Positions 43,420-51,615 of a stretch of 64,000 nt of DNA are shown piece by piece (position 1 is the first letter of the stretch; each line of letters starts with the position of its first letter). Under the pieces are notes generated by a model. That model was not told the DNA's origin. It saw nothing but the letters and a program-made list of their open reading frames with translations, and made no database searches. The stretch spans positions 20,044,001 to 20,108,000 of the forward strand of contig OX621260.1 in NCBI GenBank assembly GCA_951640165.1, written 5' to 3'. The position numbers were made by a program, and so were the translations under genes. The stretch comes from Pseudoips prasinana. Lineage: Eukaryota > Arthropoda > Insecta > Lepidoptera > Nolidae.

Positions 43420-43538
43420 CAAACGCCAGCACATCAAGCTACCCCAATCTGTCAAATTTCCCCAGTGAACCTAATGCTTTTGTGATAAAGTTGAAATCTA
43501 TACACACGGATTGGGGTAGTTGGATGTGCTGGCGTCTG
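43420..43538. mobile_element. MITE, CAGACGCC family, copy 2
   Basis: CAAACGCCAGCACATCAAGC and (reversed) CAGACGCCAGCACATCCAAC, flanked by TA. Confidence 0.85.
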
Positions 43539-43637
43539 TACATACATAGATATATATACCTCGGTGCGTTATGAATATAAATTGTATATATACAAAGACT
43601 ATATCTTAATGTGAACTGTCAACTATTATATTGTACA

Positions 43638-43798
43638 CTAGCTGTGCCTCGCAGTTTCCGCCGTGTAAACTTTATAAATTATAGCCCATGTGTTATTCGA
43701 ATATATAAGTATCGAATTCCATTCAGTAGTTTTTGCGGGAAAGAGTAAGAAATCAGCAACCATACTCACAAACTTTCGTATTTATCATATTAATAGGA
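43638..43798 (-). mobile_element. H1 Helitron
   Basis: CTAGCTGTGCCTCGCAGTTT to TTTATCATATTAATAGGA. Confidence 0.85.
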
Positions 43799-43929
43799 TT
43801 ATTTAGATTAGCAGTTTAAAATAATAGTTTTTATTTCTATCGACAGTCCCCAAAGATTACCCTGCATGTTTTTTATTTATATGATAGTTTAAGTCTTCAC
43901 AGATTCTGTTTCAATATTATAATAATAAT

Positions 43930-44235
43930 AATCTCCACCTAGCCGAATTTCGGCCACGGCGGCCAGTCTCTATAGAGATTAGCCATATGCGCGGGACAAT
44001 TATAGTGCACAAGTTGTGGGCAAACACAGGGGCACTTTCTATTCCATCGCTCTCATGATCCAATGGGACGCCTAGCGACACGACCGGAAACAGGTCAGGT
44101 ACTGGACCGACGGCTTTACGTGCTGTCCGAGGCACGGGGGTATAATACCGCCAACTCCCAGACTTCGGGCTGATATTGAGAATTTTTTTTTTTACAAAAA
44201 CGTCCCAAAATCACTTTTGGCTCGACCATGGAATT
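43930..44235 (-). mobile_element. SINE-B, body and 3' end
   Basis: CTCCACCTAGCCGAATTTCG to CCCAGACTTCGGGCTGATAT and CACTTTTGGCTCGACC. The tRNA head is lost. Confidence 0.75.
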
Positions 44236-44730
44236 ATAAACATTATATGTATGTACAGTTACAGTATGTTTTGCAGTGATAAAAAAAACGAAAATGACAG
44301 TTCTAAGAAACTCATTAAACGTCCCAAACATTCGCAATATACCCTAATAAGAACTCACAAAAACCCACCATAAGAATAAGAACTTCCATTTATAAACAAA
44401 AAGCACAAAATTAAATGCGGTTAACGACGACTCCTTTGAAACAAACGCATGTTTAAATCTAAAAAAGGAAGATGCAATCGTTAACGAGTGTCTGTCTTGA
44501 GATATTCCCACAAATGTTCCACGCATTCATGTGGTTTGACATCAGTTAATTACATAAAGAAACGCCGAGGATATAAAAAAAGAACTATCTCGACAAGATC
44601 GTAGAACAATCGCACAGATAGCCCCAATTTTGCCAATTGGGGCTATCTGTAACTATAGTACTATAATATATTTTGCGGACAACCAACTTTTTAGTGTAGC
44701 GATTCCTCCTATTTACTATTAAAATAATAA
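44236..44730. other. Spacer with one perfect hairpin
   Basis: There is no gene; the overlapping short frames have no domains. It contains a 16-bp perfect stem near its right side, listed separately. Confidence 0.4.
44614..44650. repeat. Perfect 16-bp stem with 5-base loop
   Basis: ACAGATAGCCCCAATT, loop TTGCC, AATTGGGGCTATCTGT. There is no mismatch. Function unknown. Confidence 0.9.
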
Positions 44731-44731
44731 A

Positions 44732-44802
44732 AGTATCCTCCTGGTCGTATTTCGGTCACGGCGCCCAGTCTTTATGGAGATTAATCAACTGCGCGGAACC
44801 AC
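44732..44802 (-). mobile_element. SINE-B 3' end fragment
   Basis: ATCCTCCTGGTCGTATTTCG and CCAGTCTTTATGGAGATTAA. Confidence 0.6.
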
Positions 44803-44899
44803 ATGCACAAGTCGAGCATCTCAAAAGTAAACGACAAAATAAAATAAAAAGTTACCCAGTAAATCATAGTGCTTAATTTAGCTATAGCGTTTCGTTAGA

Positions 44900-45231
44900 G
44901 ACGAGAGTACGACCGCGAACGCGTCGCGACCACCAACGCCCTCCATGACCCTTAGTTTGCATATCGTATCGATAAAAAGCCCCCTCAACGCGGACGGGGG
45001 CCACGTCATGTCATTAACGTAGAGTGAAAGTTGCACAAAAGTCCCTAAAATGATGATCTTGCTCTCTCTCCGCCAGTAATCGCCCAGAGTCGAGGTTCGA
45101 ACCCCACAGTGGGTGCCCTCCGGCGCGGGTACTTAATAGCTAGACGGCTTGAGCCCTCCGCTCGACTCTATAGTCCGGTGAAGTAGTGAAAGCCTCCTAA
45201 GCTAACTATAGCGTCACGTCAAAAAAAAAAA
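44900..45231 (+). mobile_element. Severely 5'-truncated Jockey-clade LINE
   Basis: Only the last codons and 3' UTR remain: ACGAGAGTACGACCGCGAAC, CCCCCTCAACGCGGACGGGG, CGAGGTTCGAACCCC, ending in 12 A. It matches the 3' end of the element at 28.6-29.5 kb closely. AGCGTTTCGTTAGA on both sides (44886-44899, 45232-45245) is a 14-bp target duplication. Confidence 0.9.
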
Positions 45232-45297
45232 AGCGTTTCGTTAGAAGTCTTAACTTACCTGATCGTGTCACTAGTCTTCCAACCGGATCATGAGAGT

Positions 45298-45547
45298 ACT
45301 GGCCTGTTGGCGTGGTTGGCAAATGCTTGCTTTTCACGCCGGAGGTCAGGGGAGGAGGAACAGATATTTGTTTGCATGAACATGTTTGATTGTCCTGAGT
45401 CTGGGTGTAATTATCTATATAAGTATGTATTTACAAAAGAAAAGTAGTATATTATGTATTATATCCGTTATTTGGTATCTATAGTACAAGTTCTGTTTAG
45501 TTTGGGATCAGATGTCCGCGTGTAAATAATGTCCCAGGATAATTACA
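45298..45547 (+). mobile_element. SINE-A
   Basis: TGGCCTGTTGGCGTGGTTGG; the B box is replaced by GAGGTCAGGGGAGGAGGAAC; core and tail are normal. It could not be transcribed from its own promoter. Confidence 0.8.
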
Positions 45548-45958
45548 TTACATGGAATGGAAAGTACCCCTGTGTTTTTTTTTTTTTTTTTAATAATAAT
45601 AATATCTAGGGACAATGTCACACAGATCATCCTAGACCCAAACTAAGCAATGCTTGTACTATGGGTACCAGGCGACGATATATACTTATATAGATATGTA
45701 GATAAATACTTAAATACATAGAAAACATCCATGACTCAGAAACAAATATTCGTGCTCATCACACAAATATTTGCACTTACCGGGATTCGAACCCAGGACC
45801 ACCAGCTTCGTAGGCAGGAGCACTACCAACTAGGCTACGGTGACTGTCTAATGACCGTGTTTGAGCACACACTTGGGCATGTGGTACCAGTCTCTATGGA
45901 AACTATTCCAGACAGGACGCCGTGGCCGAAATCAAGAGGACATTATAATTATTATATT
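45548..45958 (+). mobile_element. SINE-B 3' part split by SINE-C
   Basis: ATGGAATGGAAAGTACCCCT GTG on the left; TGTTTGAGCACACACTTGGG and CTCTATGGAAACTATTCCAG with GCCGTGGCCGAAATC on the right. Confidence 0.65.
45592..45850 (-). mobile_element. SINE-C, full length, inside SINE-B
   Basis: TAATAATAATATCTAGGGAC to TACCAACTAGGCTACGGTGA. Intact boxes. Confidence 0.9.
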
Positions 45959-46269
45959 GAAAATAGGAGGAATCTCTATAGTAAAAAGATTGGCGTATTT
46001 AAACGCAGTGACAACTCGGTCAGGATATAAATAAAGAGTGGGTCGAGGATGTAGCGCCACCCGGGGAGACGTTGGATCTCGTCCAGATTCAGTTACAATC
46101 GAAGCAGCGTAGAGAAAAGCGAACTAGACATCAATGACTCACGCTTACTTGCAAATCACATTCCACGATTTCCCTTTACTAAGATAAATCTACAGCTGGG
46201 ATAAAAATAAATTCTCAGAGTGACTTGAATTTACTGTACGCAGACGGGCGATAGTAACTACATTACATA
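45959..46269. other. Spacer without a gene
   Basis: GC-moderate, nothing recognised. Confidence 0.35.
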
Positions 46270-46369
46270 CAGAATAATAATATCCTGGGACATGATTCAC
46301 ACACGACCAACTGATCCTTAATTAAGTAGAGCTTGTACTATGGTAAAGAGATAACTGATATATTACATA

Positions 46370-46533
46370 ATAGTTGTGCCTGCGTTAAATTTTATAAATT
46401 ATAGCCTATGTGTTATTCAGATATACCTCTTTGAGCTATATTTCTACCAAGTTTCATCAAAATCCACGTTTTTGCGTTAAAGAGTAACAAACATACACAC
46501 TCACAAACTTTCGCCTTTATAGTATTAGTGTGA
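46370..46533 (-). mobile_element. H1 Helitron in SINE-A
   Basis: Left ATAGTTGTGCCTGCGTTAAA (decayed end); right CGCCTTTATAGTATTAGTGT GA. Confidence 0.8.
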
Positions 46534-46628
46534 TACTACTTTTCTTTTATAAATACATACTTATATAGATAATTACACCCAGACTCAGGACAAACAGACA
46601 TGTTCATGCACACAAATATCTGCCCTGG

Positions 46629-46865
46629 AGCTCTACCGGCTAAGTCGCCAAACATCGATTTCTTAAATGGCGTTCAAATAAATAAAGATTAAAATTACTT
46701 AATCAATTTTTTAATCGGCTTCAACGTTGACAATCGATTCCAGACTATTTATGACGGACATGTGCTCATGGAAGCCGATGTAACGATTGATTAAGTCATT
46801 TTTAACCTTCATTTATTTGAACGCCATTTAAGAGATCGATGTTCGGCGACTTAGCCGGTAGAGCC
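46629..46865. mobile_element. CCAGG-target MITE, copy 1, in SINE-A
   Basis: AGCTCTACCGGCTAAGTCGC and (reversed) GGCTCTACCGGCTAAGTCGC are the ends. CCTGG lies on both sides (46624-46628, 46866-46870), an exact 5-bp duplication within the SINE word ACCCAGG. Confidence 0.9.
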
Positions 46866-46925
46866 CCTGGGTGGGAAACAAACCCACGACCTGCGGCGTG
46901 AAAGGCAAGCATTTACCAACCAGCC

Positions 46926-47353
46926 AAGTGACTTCAGAAGTTCAGAATAAAACATTCGACATTGTTTGTGTAAACGAAACAAGAGTAGCAGCGAATAGCT
47001 CTACCAAAGATCGTAATCTTGTTGACAGTAAGTCTAAAAAGAGAATGAAAGATACGCATAAACATGCACCAGAGTGTGTTGGACTGCCACCGTAAGATCG
47101 GACGCCGAGTGACCGTTGAAAATTGCCGCAGTTGGCTCAAATTGATGACCAATTAAAATTGGTTTTCTACGGAGACCTAAGAAACATTGTTTCAAAGTTT
47201 TGTGAGAAAATGTGGTTACAATTTTACGGCTGAGTATTTCAGATGCTGGTAAATAAGTTCATAAGCAGACAGTGACGTCAGTGTCTGCTAAGTCACTGAA
47301 ATTAATGATACCTACGGTGTACACATGCATATGTATACAACTACATTAATGTA
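46926..47353. other. Spacer without a gene
   Basis: A 74-codon frame (46871-47095) starts inside the SINE-A head and has no domain. Confidence 0.35.
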
Positions 47354-47487
47354 CAGACGCCAGCACATCCAGCTGCCCCAATCTGTCAATTTCTCCAATT
47401 GAAAGAGAACCTTATACTTATGTGATAAAGTTGAAAATTTATAAAAGAAATTCGATAGATTAGGGAAGCTAAATGTGCTGGCGTCTG
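47354..47487. mobile_element. MITE, CAGACGCC family, copy 3
   Basis: CAGACGCCAGCACATCCAGC and its inverse (CAGACGCCAGCACATTTAGC), with TA flanks. Confidence 0.9.
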
Positions 47488-47633
47488 TAGCATTAGGCAT
47501 TAGGTAGTATAGAAAACTACTAGGTGCCCGTATAATTTGTCTGTAGACTGTAGATAATTGATTTGCGTGTTTTAAGTTTCTTATATATTGTAATATGTAT
47601 ATCAGTACTTATATCTTATATATTGTATTAACT

Positions 47634-47958
47634 GCCTCGTTGGTCTAGCGGTAGCGTGTTAACCCGCAGAGAACGAGGTCCTGGGTTCAAATCCCGGGTC
47701 ATGCCAAAAGTGATTTTGGGACTTTTCTGTAAAAAGAAAAATTTCTCAGCATCAGCCCGAAGTCTGGGAGCTGGCGGTATTATACCCCCGTGCCTTGGAG
47801 AGCACGTAAAGCCGTCGGTCCTGTACCTGAACTCTTTCCGGTCGTGTCGCTAGACGTCCCATGGGATCATGAGAGTGATGGAATAGAAAAAGTGCTCCTG
47901 TGTTTGCGCACACACTTGAGCTCATTATTATTATTATTATTATATTGTAATAAGTCAC
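47634..47958 (+). mobile_element. SINE-B, head to body
   Basis: CCTCGTTGGTCTAGCGGTAG, GGTTCAAATCCCGGGTCATG, GCCCGAAGTCTGGGAGCTGG, CGTCCCATGGGATCATGAGA; it ends in (ATT)n just after the ACACACTTGAG word. The usual 3' segment is missing, so (ATT)n here is a replaced tail. Confidence 0.8.
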
Positions 47959-48019
47959 TCTTAGAATTTCTATTTCAGTAGTTTATGAAGAATTAATCGG
48001 AGTTTCCGGGCTTAACCTA

Positions 48020-48100
48020 TGTAATTGACCTATTGGTCTAGCGGTTAGTGACCTGACTGCTAAGCCAGAGGTCGTGGGTTCAACCCATTATTATATCTAG
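48020..48100 (+). mobile_element. SINE-D head fragment
   Basis: TATTGGTCTAGCGGTTAGTG, ACTGCTAAGCCAGAGGTCGT, GGGTTCAACCCATT. Confidence 0.6.
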
Positions 48101-48180
48101 TTTTATCACTTAGCAACTTCTTTTTAGTATGAACTCGTTTTTTTACTTGTAACCGAAAAATCTAAAGCTAATATTATAGA

Positions 48181-48442
48181 CTAGCGGCCCGGTACGTGCA
48201 TCGCTACGTATAAGGCATAGTAATAAAAAAATTGTTACGTTCATTTATTCAAACAATAAAATATTTTAAATTGCTAAAAGATGTTGATTTTACACTTTTT
48301 CAAGACTTTTAAAATTTTCTCTACCTACAAACCTTTCCTGGACTGCCACAAATAATTCAAGACCAAAATTTGCCAAATCGGTAAAGGCGTTGTTGAGTTA
48401 TAACATTACAACGAAAGGTGGCATTGATTTTTATATATAGGT
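48181..48442 (-). mobile_element. H4-like Helitron
   Basis: CTAGCGGCCCGGTACGTGCA on the left, ACGAAAGGTGGCATTGATTT and TTATATATAGGTATAGAT on the right. It lies inside a SINE-A at ATAGATA|TATTTACA. Confidence 0.7.
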
Positions 48443-48568
48443 ATAGATATATTTACAAAAGAAAAGTAGTATATTTAGTATATCAGTTATCTGATTTTCA
48501 TAGTACAAGCTTTGCTTAGTTTACGATCATATGGCAGTGTGTGAATAATGACTCAAGATATTATAATG
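48443..48568 (+). mobile_element. SINE-A, 3' half
   Basis: TATTTACAAAAGAAAAGTAG to GATCATATGGCAGTGTGTGA. Confidence 0.75.
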
Positions 48569-48597
48569 TTATTATTATATTTTATAGTACATATACT

Positions 48598-48862
48598 ACG
48601 AACCAAAGTAGCGGCCATAGCCCAAAGAATTGCCAAACTGAAGTGGCAGTGGGCAGGGCACATAGCTCGTAGAACCGCAACCGAAGCGAACCGCTCGTAG
48701 AACCGGAAGACGCAGCGTGGGCAGGGCCCCTACAAAGTGGACCGACGATCGTGTGCGGGTCGCGGGAAACCGCTGGATGCGGCCAGCACAGGACCGGCAG
48801 TGTGGAGATCCTTGGGAGAGGCCTTTGTCCACGTGGACGCCTTTAGGCTGATATGATAACGG
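48598..48862 (+). mobile_element. RTE-clade LINE C-terminal fragment
   Basis: Reads RTKVAAIAQRIAKLKWQWAG HIARRT, then (after a small duplication of CGTAGAACCG) GRRSVGRAPTKWTDD and a stop-containing 3' end with TTTGTCCACGTGGACGCC. Confidence 0.75.
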
Positions 48863-48879
48863 TAACGTCGATTAAGGTA

Positions 48880-49325
48880 ACGTCGATGCTGAACTTATTA
48901 AATATTTTCATTTTAAACTTCCCCATCGCGTTATGAGACAACATCGTGTATTTGATATACCTGTTTCCACCTTAAATACAACATTTAATAGTCCTCTCAC
49001 ACGTATTGCAAGGCTTTATAACGAACTGACTAAATCAACTAACAATAAAGTAGATATTTTCTCCATGACTTTTTTAACATACAGGCACTTTCTTTTGAAT
49101 AATACTAGTTGTTTTTAATTTAATTTAATAGTTGTTTTTTCGTTATCATTTAGGTAACGTTGTAGGTTATTGTTTGTGAACCTCAAATTTAAATGTTATC
49201 ACAATCAATGCCATGCATACCTGTAAGTTGGGTAGTTACTACATAAGTGCTATATTATTAGTGTAATATGTATTGTTTCCATGTAATTATTCTGTTGGTG
49301 TGCTAAATAAATAAATAAATAAATA
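48880..49325 (+). mobile_element. LINE 3' fragment with (TAAA)n tail
   Basis: A 61-codon frame from 48933 ends KVDIFSMTFLTYRHFLLNN.., the usual end pattern of a Jockey/CR1-like ORF2. An AT-rich 3' UTR and GTGTGCTAAATAAATAAATA follow. 5' truncated. Confidence 0.6.
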
Positions 49326-49359
49326 TGATGATGATGATACTTACGATATACTACTTATA

Positions 49360-49502
49360 CTTTGGTACTACTTTTCTTTTGAAAATACATACTTATATAG
49401 ATAATTACACCCAGACTTAGGACAAACATACATGTTCACATAAATATCTGGCCTGGTTCTGAGGCATAAAAGCTACCAAGCAAGCCAACTGGCCCGTCAA
49501 AA
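49360..49502 (-). mobile_element. SINE-A, core and head
   Basis: CTTTTCTTTTGAAAATACAT, TAATTACACCCAGACTTAGG, head reduced to GCTACCAAGCAAGCCAACTG. Confidence 0.7.
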
Positions 49503-49755
49503 TTTACGTTTCCCCTAATGCGGCATTGCGGTATCGTTTTCGGAATACTTTTTAGTAATAACATTTTATATTTGGGGCTAATATGAACGTCTCTCGTTGG
49601 CGCCATTACCTCACTAGGTCGCCACCGGAGCTGGCAACGGGACACACTGCTCTCAATCCATATTATACATAGTTTCTATTACTAGACGTAAATTTTCCTA
49701 GCTCTTCTAGTATTCACTGAACTCTATCTAGGATAATATAGCATCTACCACAGAA
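49503..49755. other. Spacer without a gene
   Basis: Nothing is recognised. Confidence 0.35.
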
Positions 49756-50101
49756 TCACACTAATATTATAAAGGCGAAACTTAGTGAGTGCGTGGGTGC
49801 CTATGTTTGTTACTCTTTCACGCAAAACTACCGAAGGGATTTTGTTGTTACTTTGTAGTAATAATGCTTATATATAATAATATAATAATGTTTATTTGTT
49901 CTAGAAAAATAAAATACAATTATACTTATTTCATAACATAACATTATAACAATAATAGGTGCGTACAGTTGGGCAAATAGGTGCGTACAGTTGACTTTAT
50001 TGAGTGATCGGTACAAAGATATGCACAAGTACACAATCTGAATAACACATAGGCCATAATTTATAAAGTTTAGCGCGGGTAAAACCGCGGGGTACAGCTA
50101 G
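49756..50101 (+). mobile_element. H1 Helitron with a 160-bp insert
   Basis: TCACACTAATATTATAAAGG to GGGGTACAGCTAG. After GTAATAATGCTTATATAT a foreign AT-rich segment (to about 50030) intervenes. It looks like a reversed LINE tail and contains GTGCGTACAGTTG twice. The Helitron resumes at CTGAATAACACATAGG. Confidence 0.8.
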
Positions 50102-50261
50102 TTGGTTATGCTTCGGCCGTGTCTAATGTGTCCTGATTTCTAGTTATTCAGTCACAGATTAACTCCACAAAGTATGACTTATCTACAAGGTTAAGAAAAT
50201 GTAAGAGCGTTTGTTTTAATTATGACTAATAAATATATATACGTATATATATATATATGTG
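50102..50261. other. Spacer with (AT)/(GT) microsatellite
   Basis: ATATATATACGTATATATAT at about 50236-50266. Nothing else. Confidence 0.4.
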
Positions 50262-50263
50262 TG

Positions 50264-50512
50264 TGTAGGGACAATGTCACACAGATCATCTTGGTCCCAA
50301 ACTAAGCAAAGCTTGTACTATGGGTACCAGGCGACGATATACGTACTTATATAGATAGATAAATACTTATATACATAGAAAACATCCATGACTCAGAAAC
50401 AAATATTCGTGCTCATCACACAAATATTTGCACTTACCGGGATTCGAACCTAGGACCACCAGCTTCGTAGGCAGGAGCACTACCAACTAGGCTACGGTGA
50501 CCGTCAAATAAA
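50264..50512 (-). mobile_element. SINE-C, full length
   Basis: GTAGGGACAATGTCACACAG to TACCAACTAGGCTACGGTGA; boxes intact. Confidence 0.9.
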
Positions 50513-50584
50513 TATAAATCGCTTGTAGATATTTTACTTATTTCTCGTTCCAAACTTATTTAGACTAAAATCTTAAAATAATTG

Positions 50585-50692
50585 GACTGGCCTGTTGATT
50601 CAGTCTTTTTAACCCTGACTGCTAAGTCAGATGTAGTGGGTTCGATTCCATATAATATTTGTGTGATGAGAACTATTTGTTTTATATATGCC
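50585..50692 (+). mobile_element. SINE-D, head and start of core
   Basis: GACTGGCCTGTTGATTCAGT, CTGACTGCTAAGTCAGATGT, GGGTTCGATTCC. Truncated in the core. Confidence 0.65.
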
Positions 50693-51010
50693 CTGTTCTT
50701 TTCATACGAGCTTAATTAGAGAGAGATGGAATGACGTTTAATGAAATAATGACATTTATTCAGCACTTGGGTATTTACATACACTTGTACTTGTCAAGCT
50801 CACAACAACAAAAGCTCACATAAACATAGTACAAACAGTATAAAAGTAACATAAAAAATTATATTAGTCCGTCCGTGCGGTCTGTCTTATCACATATTTT
50901 TTAAATCATTCAATCAATAACAAGCTATTATTTTTAAATTTATTACTACTATATTAAAATTAAAGAATTGAAGACAATGAGCAGTTGACTAGCGCAGAAG
51001 GCTCTCAATC
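50693..51010. other. Spacer without a gene
   Basis: TTGTACTTGTCAAGCTCACA is unassigned. Confidence 0.35.
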
Positions 51011-51011
51011 A

Positions 51012-51202
51012 GTCATCATCATCATCATCATATCAGCCGAAAGACGTCCACTGCTGGACAAAGGCCTCCCCCAAAGAGCTCCACAATTGCCGGTCTTGCG
51101 CTATTCGCATCCAGCAGCTTCCAGCGACCCGCACAAGATCATCGGTCCATCTTGTAGGGGGCCTGCCCACGCTGCGTCTTCCAGTTCGTGATCGCCAGTA
51201 GT
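51012..51202 (-). mobile_element. RTE-clade LINE 3' end
   Basis: (ATC)n tail on the left; GTCCACTGCTGGACAAAGGC, GATCATCGGTCCATCTTGTA and GGGGGCCTGCCCACGCTGCG are the reversed RTE C-terminus. Confidence 0.8.
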
Positions 51203-51271
51203 TTAAATTAATTTAGTGGTGTTAAAGACAGATTCTCCAGCACTCTCGTATTAGCAGTTCCAGTATTGTCT

Positions 51272-51615
51272 TTTTTTTTTTTTTTTTTTTTTATAAAAGG
51301 GACTAGTCCCTCCCTCTTACCCACCACTGCAACTCCTGTAAGCCAGGATCAACAGTGGCACACAATGAAATGACACTGAGCGGTGAGGCTCAGGCATGTC
51401 CCGGGGAATGGCTTTAACTGTCTTGGATCCCGCAACGAATTTAATCAGAAAGAAGAAAAGGAGGAGTTAGAAATGAATAGTTCCACTTCCCTCCAGAGCA
51501 AAGCGGGAGACAGAATGATATAAAGAGGCTATAGCCTCATTAAACGAGAGAATTGCAACTAGAGAAGCCAGCTGCAAGAGCACCAAGGATTAATTTAAGG
51601 GTCCTAAGTGAGCTG
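51272..51615 (-). other. 3' UTR and poly-A tail of the R1-clade LINE
   Basis: The tail is the T run at 51270-51292 on the plus strand. The UTR ends GGGACTAGTCCCTTTTATAA before the A run; GGGACTAGTCCC there is a perfect palindrome. No obvious AATAAA is seen, which is common in this clade. Confidence 0.8.

Larger units (their letters stand above)
46270..46925 (-). mobile_element. SINE-A carrying a Helitron and a MITE
   Basis: Tail ATATCCTGGGACATGATTCA, core TAGATAATTACACCCAGACT, B box region GAAACAAACCCACGACC, A box TTACCAACC. All its parts are in order around two foreign inserts. Confidence 0.85.

Noticed and set aside
43001..43432. 143-codon minus-strand frame
   Set aside because: It spans the palindrome of an H3 Helitron, a minisatellite repeat and MITE edge; no domain and no independent evidence.
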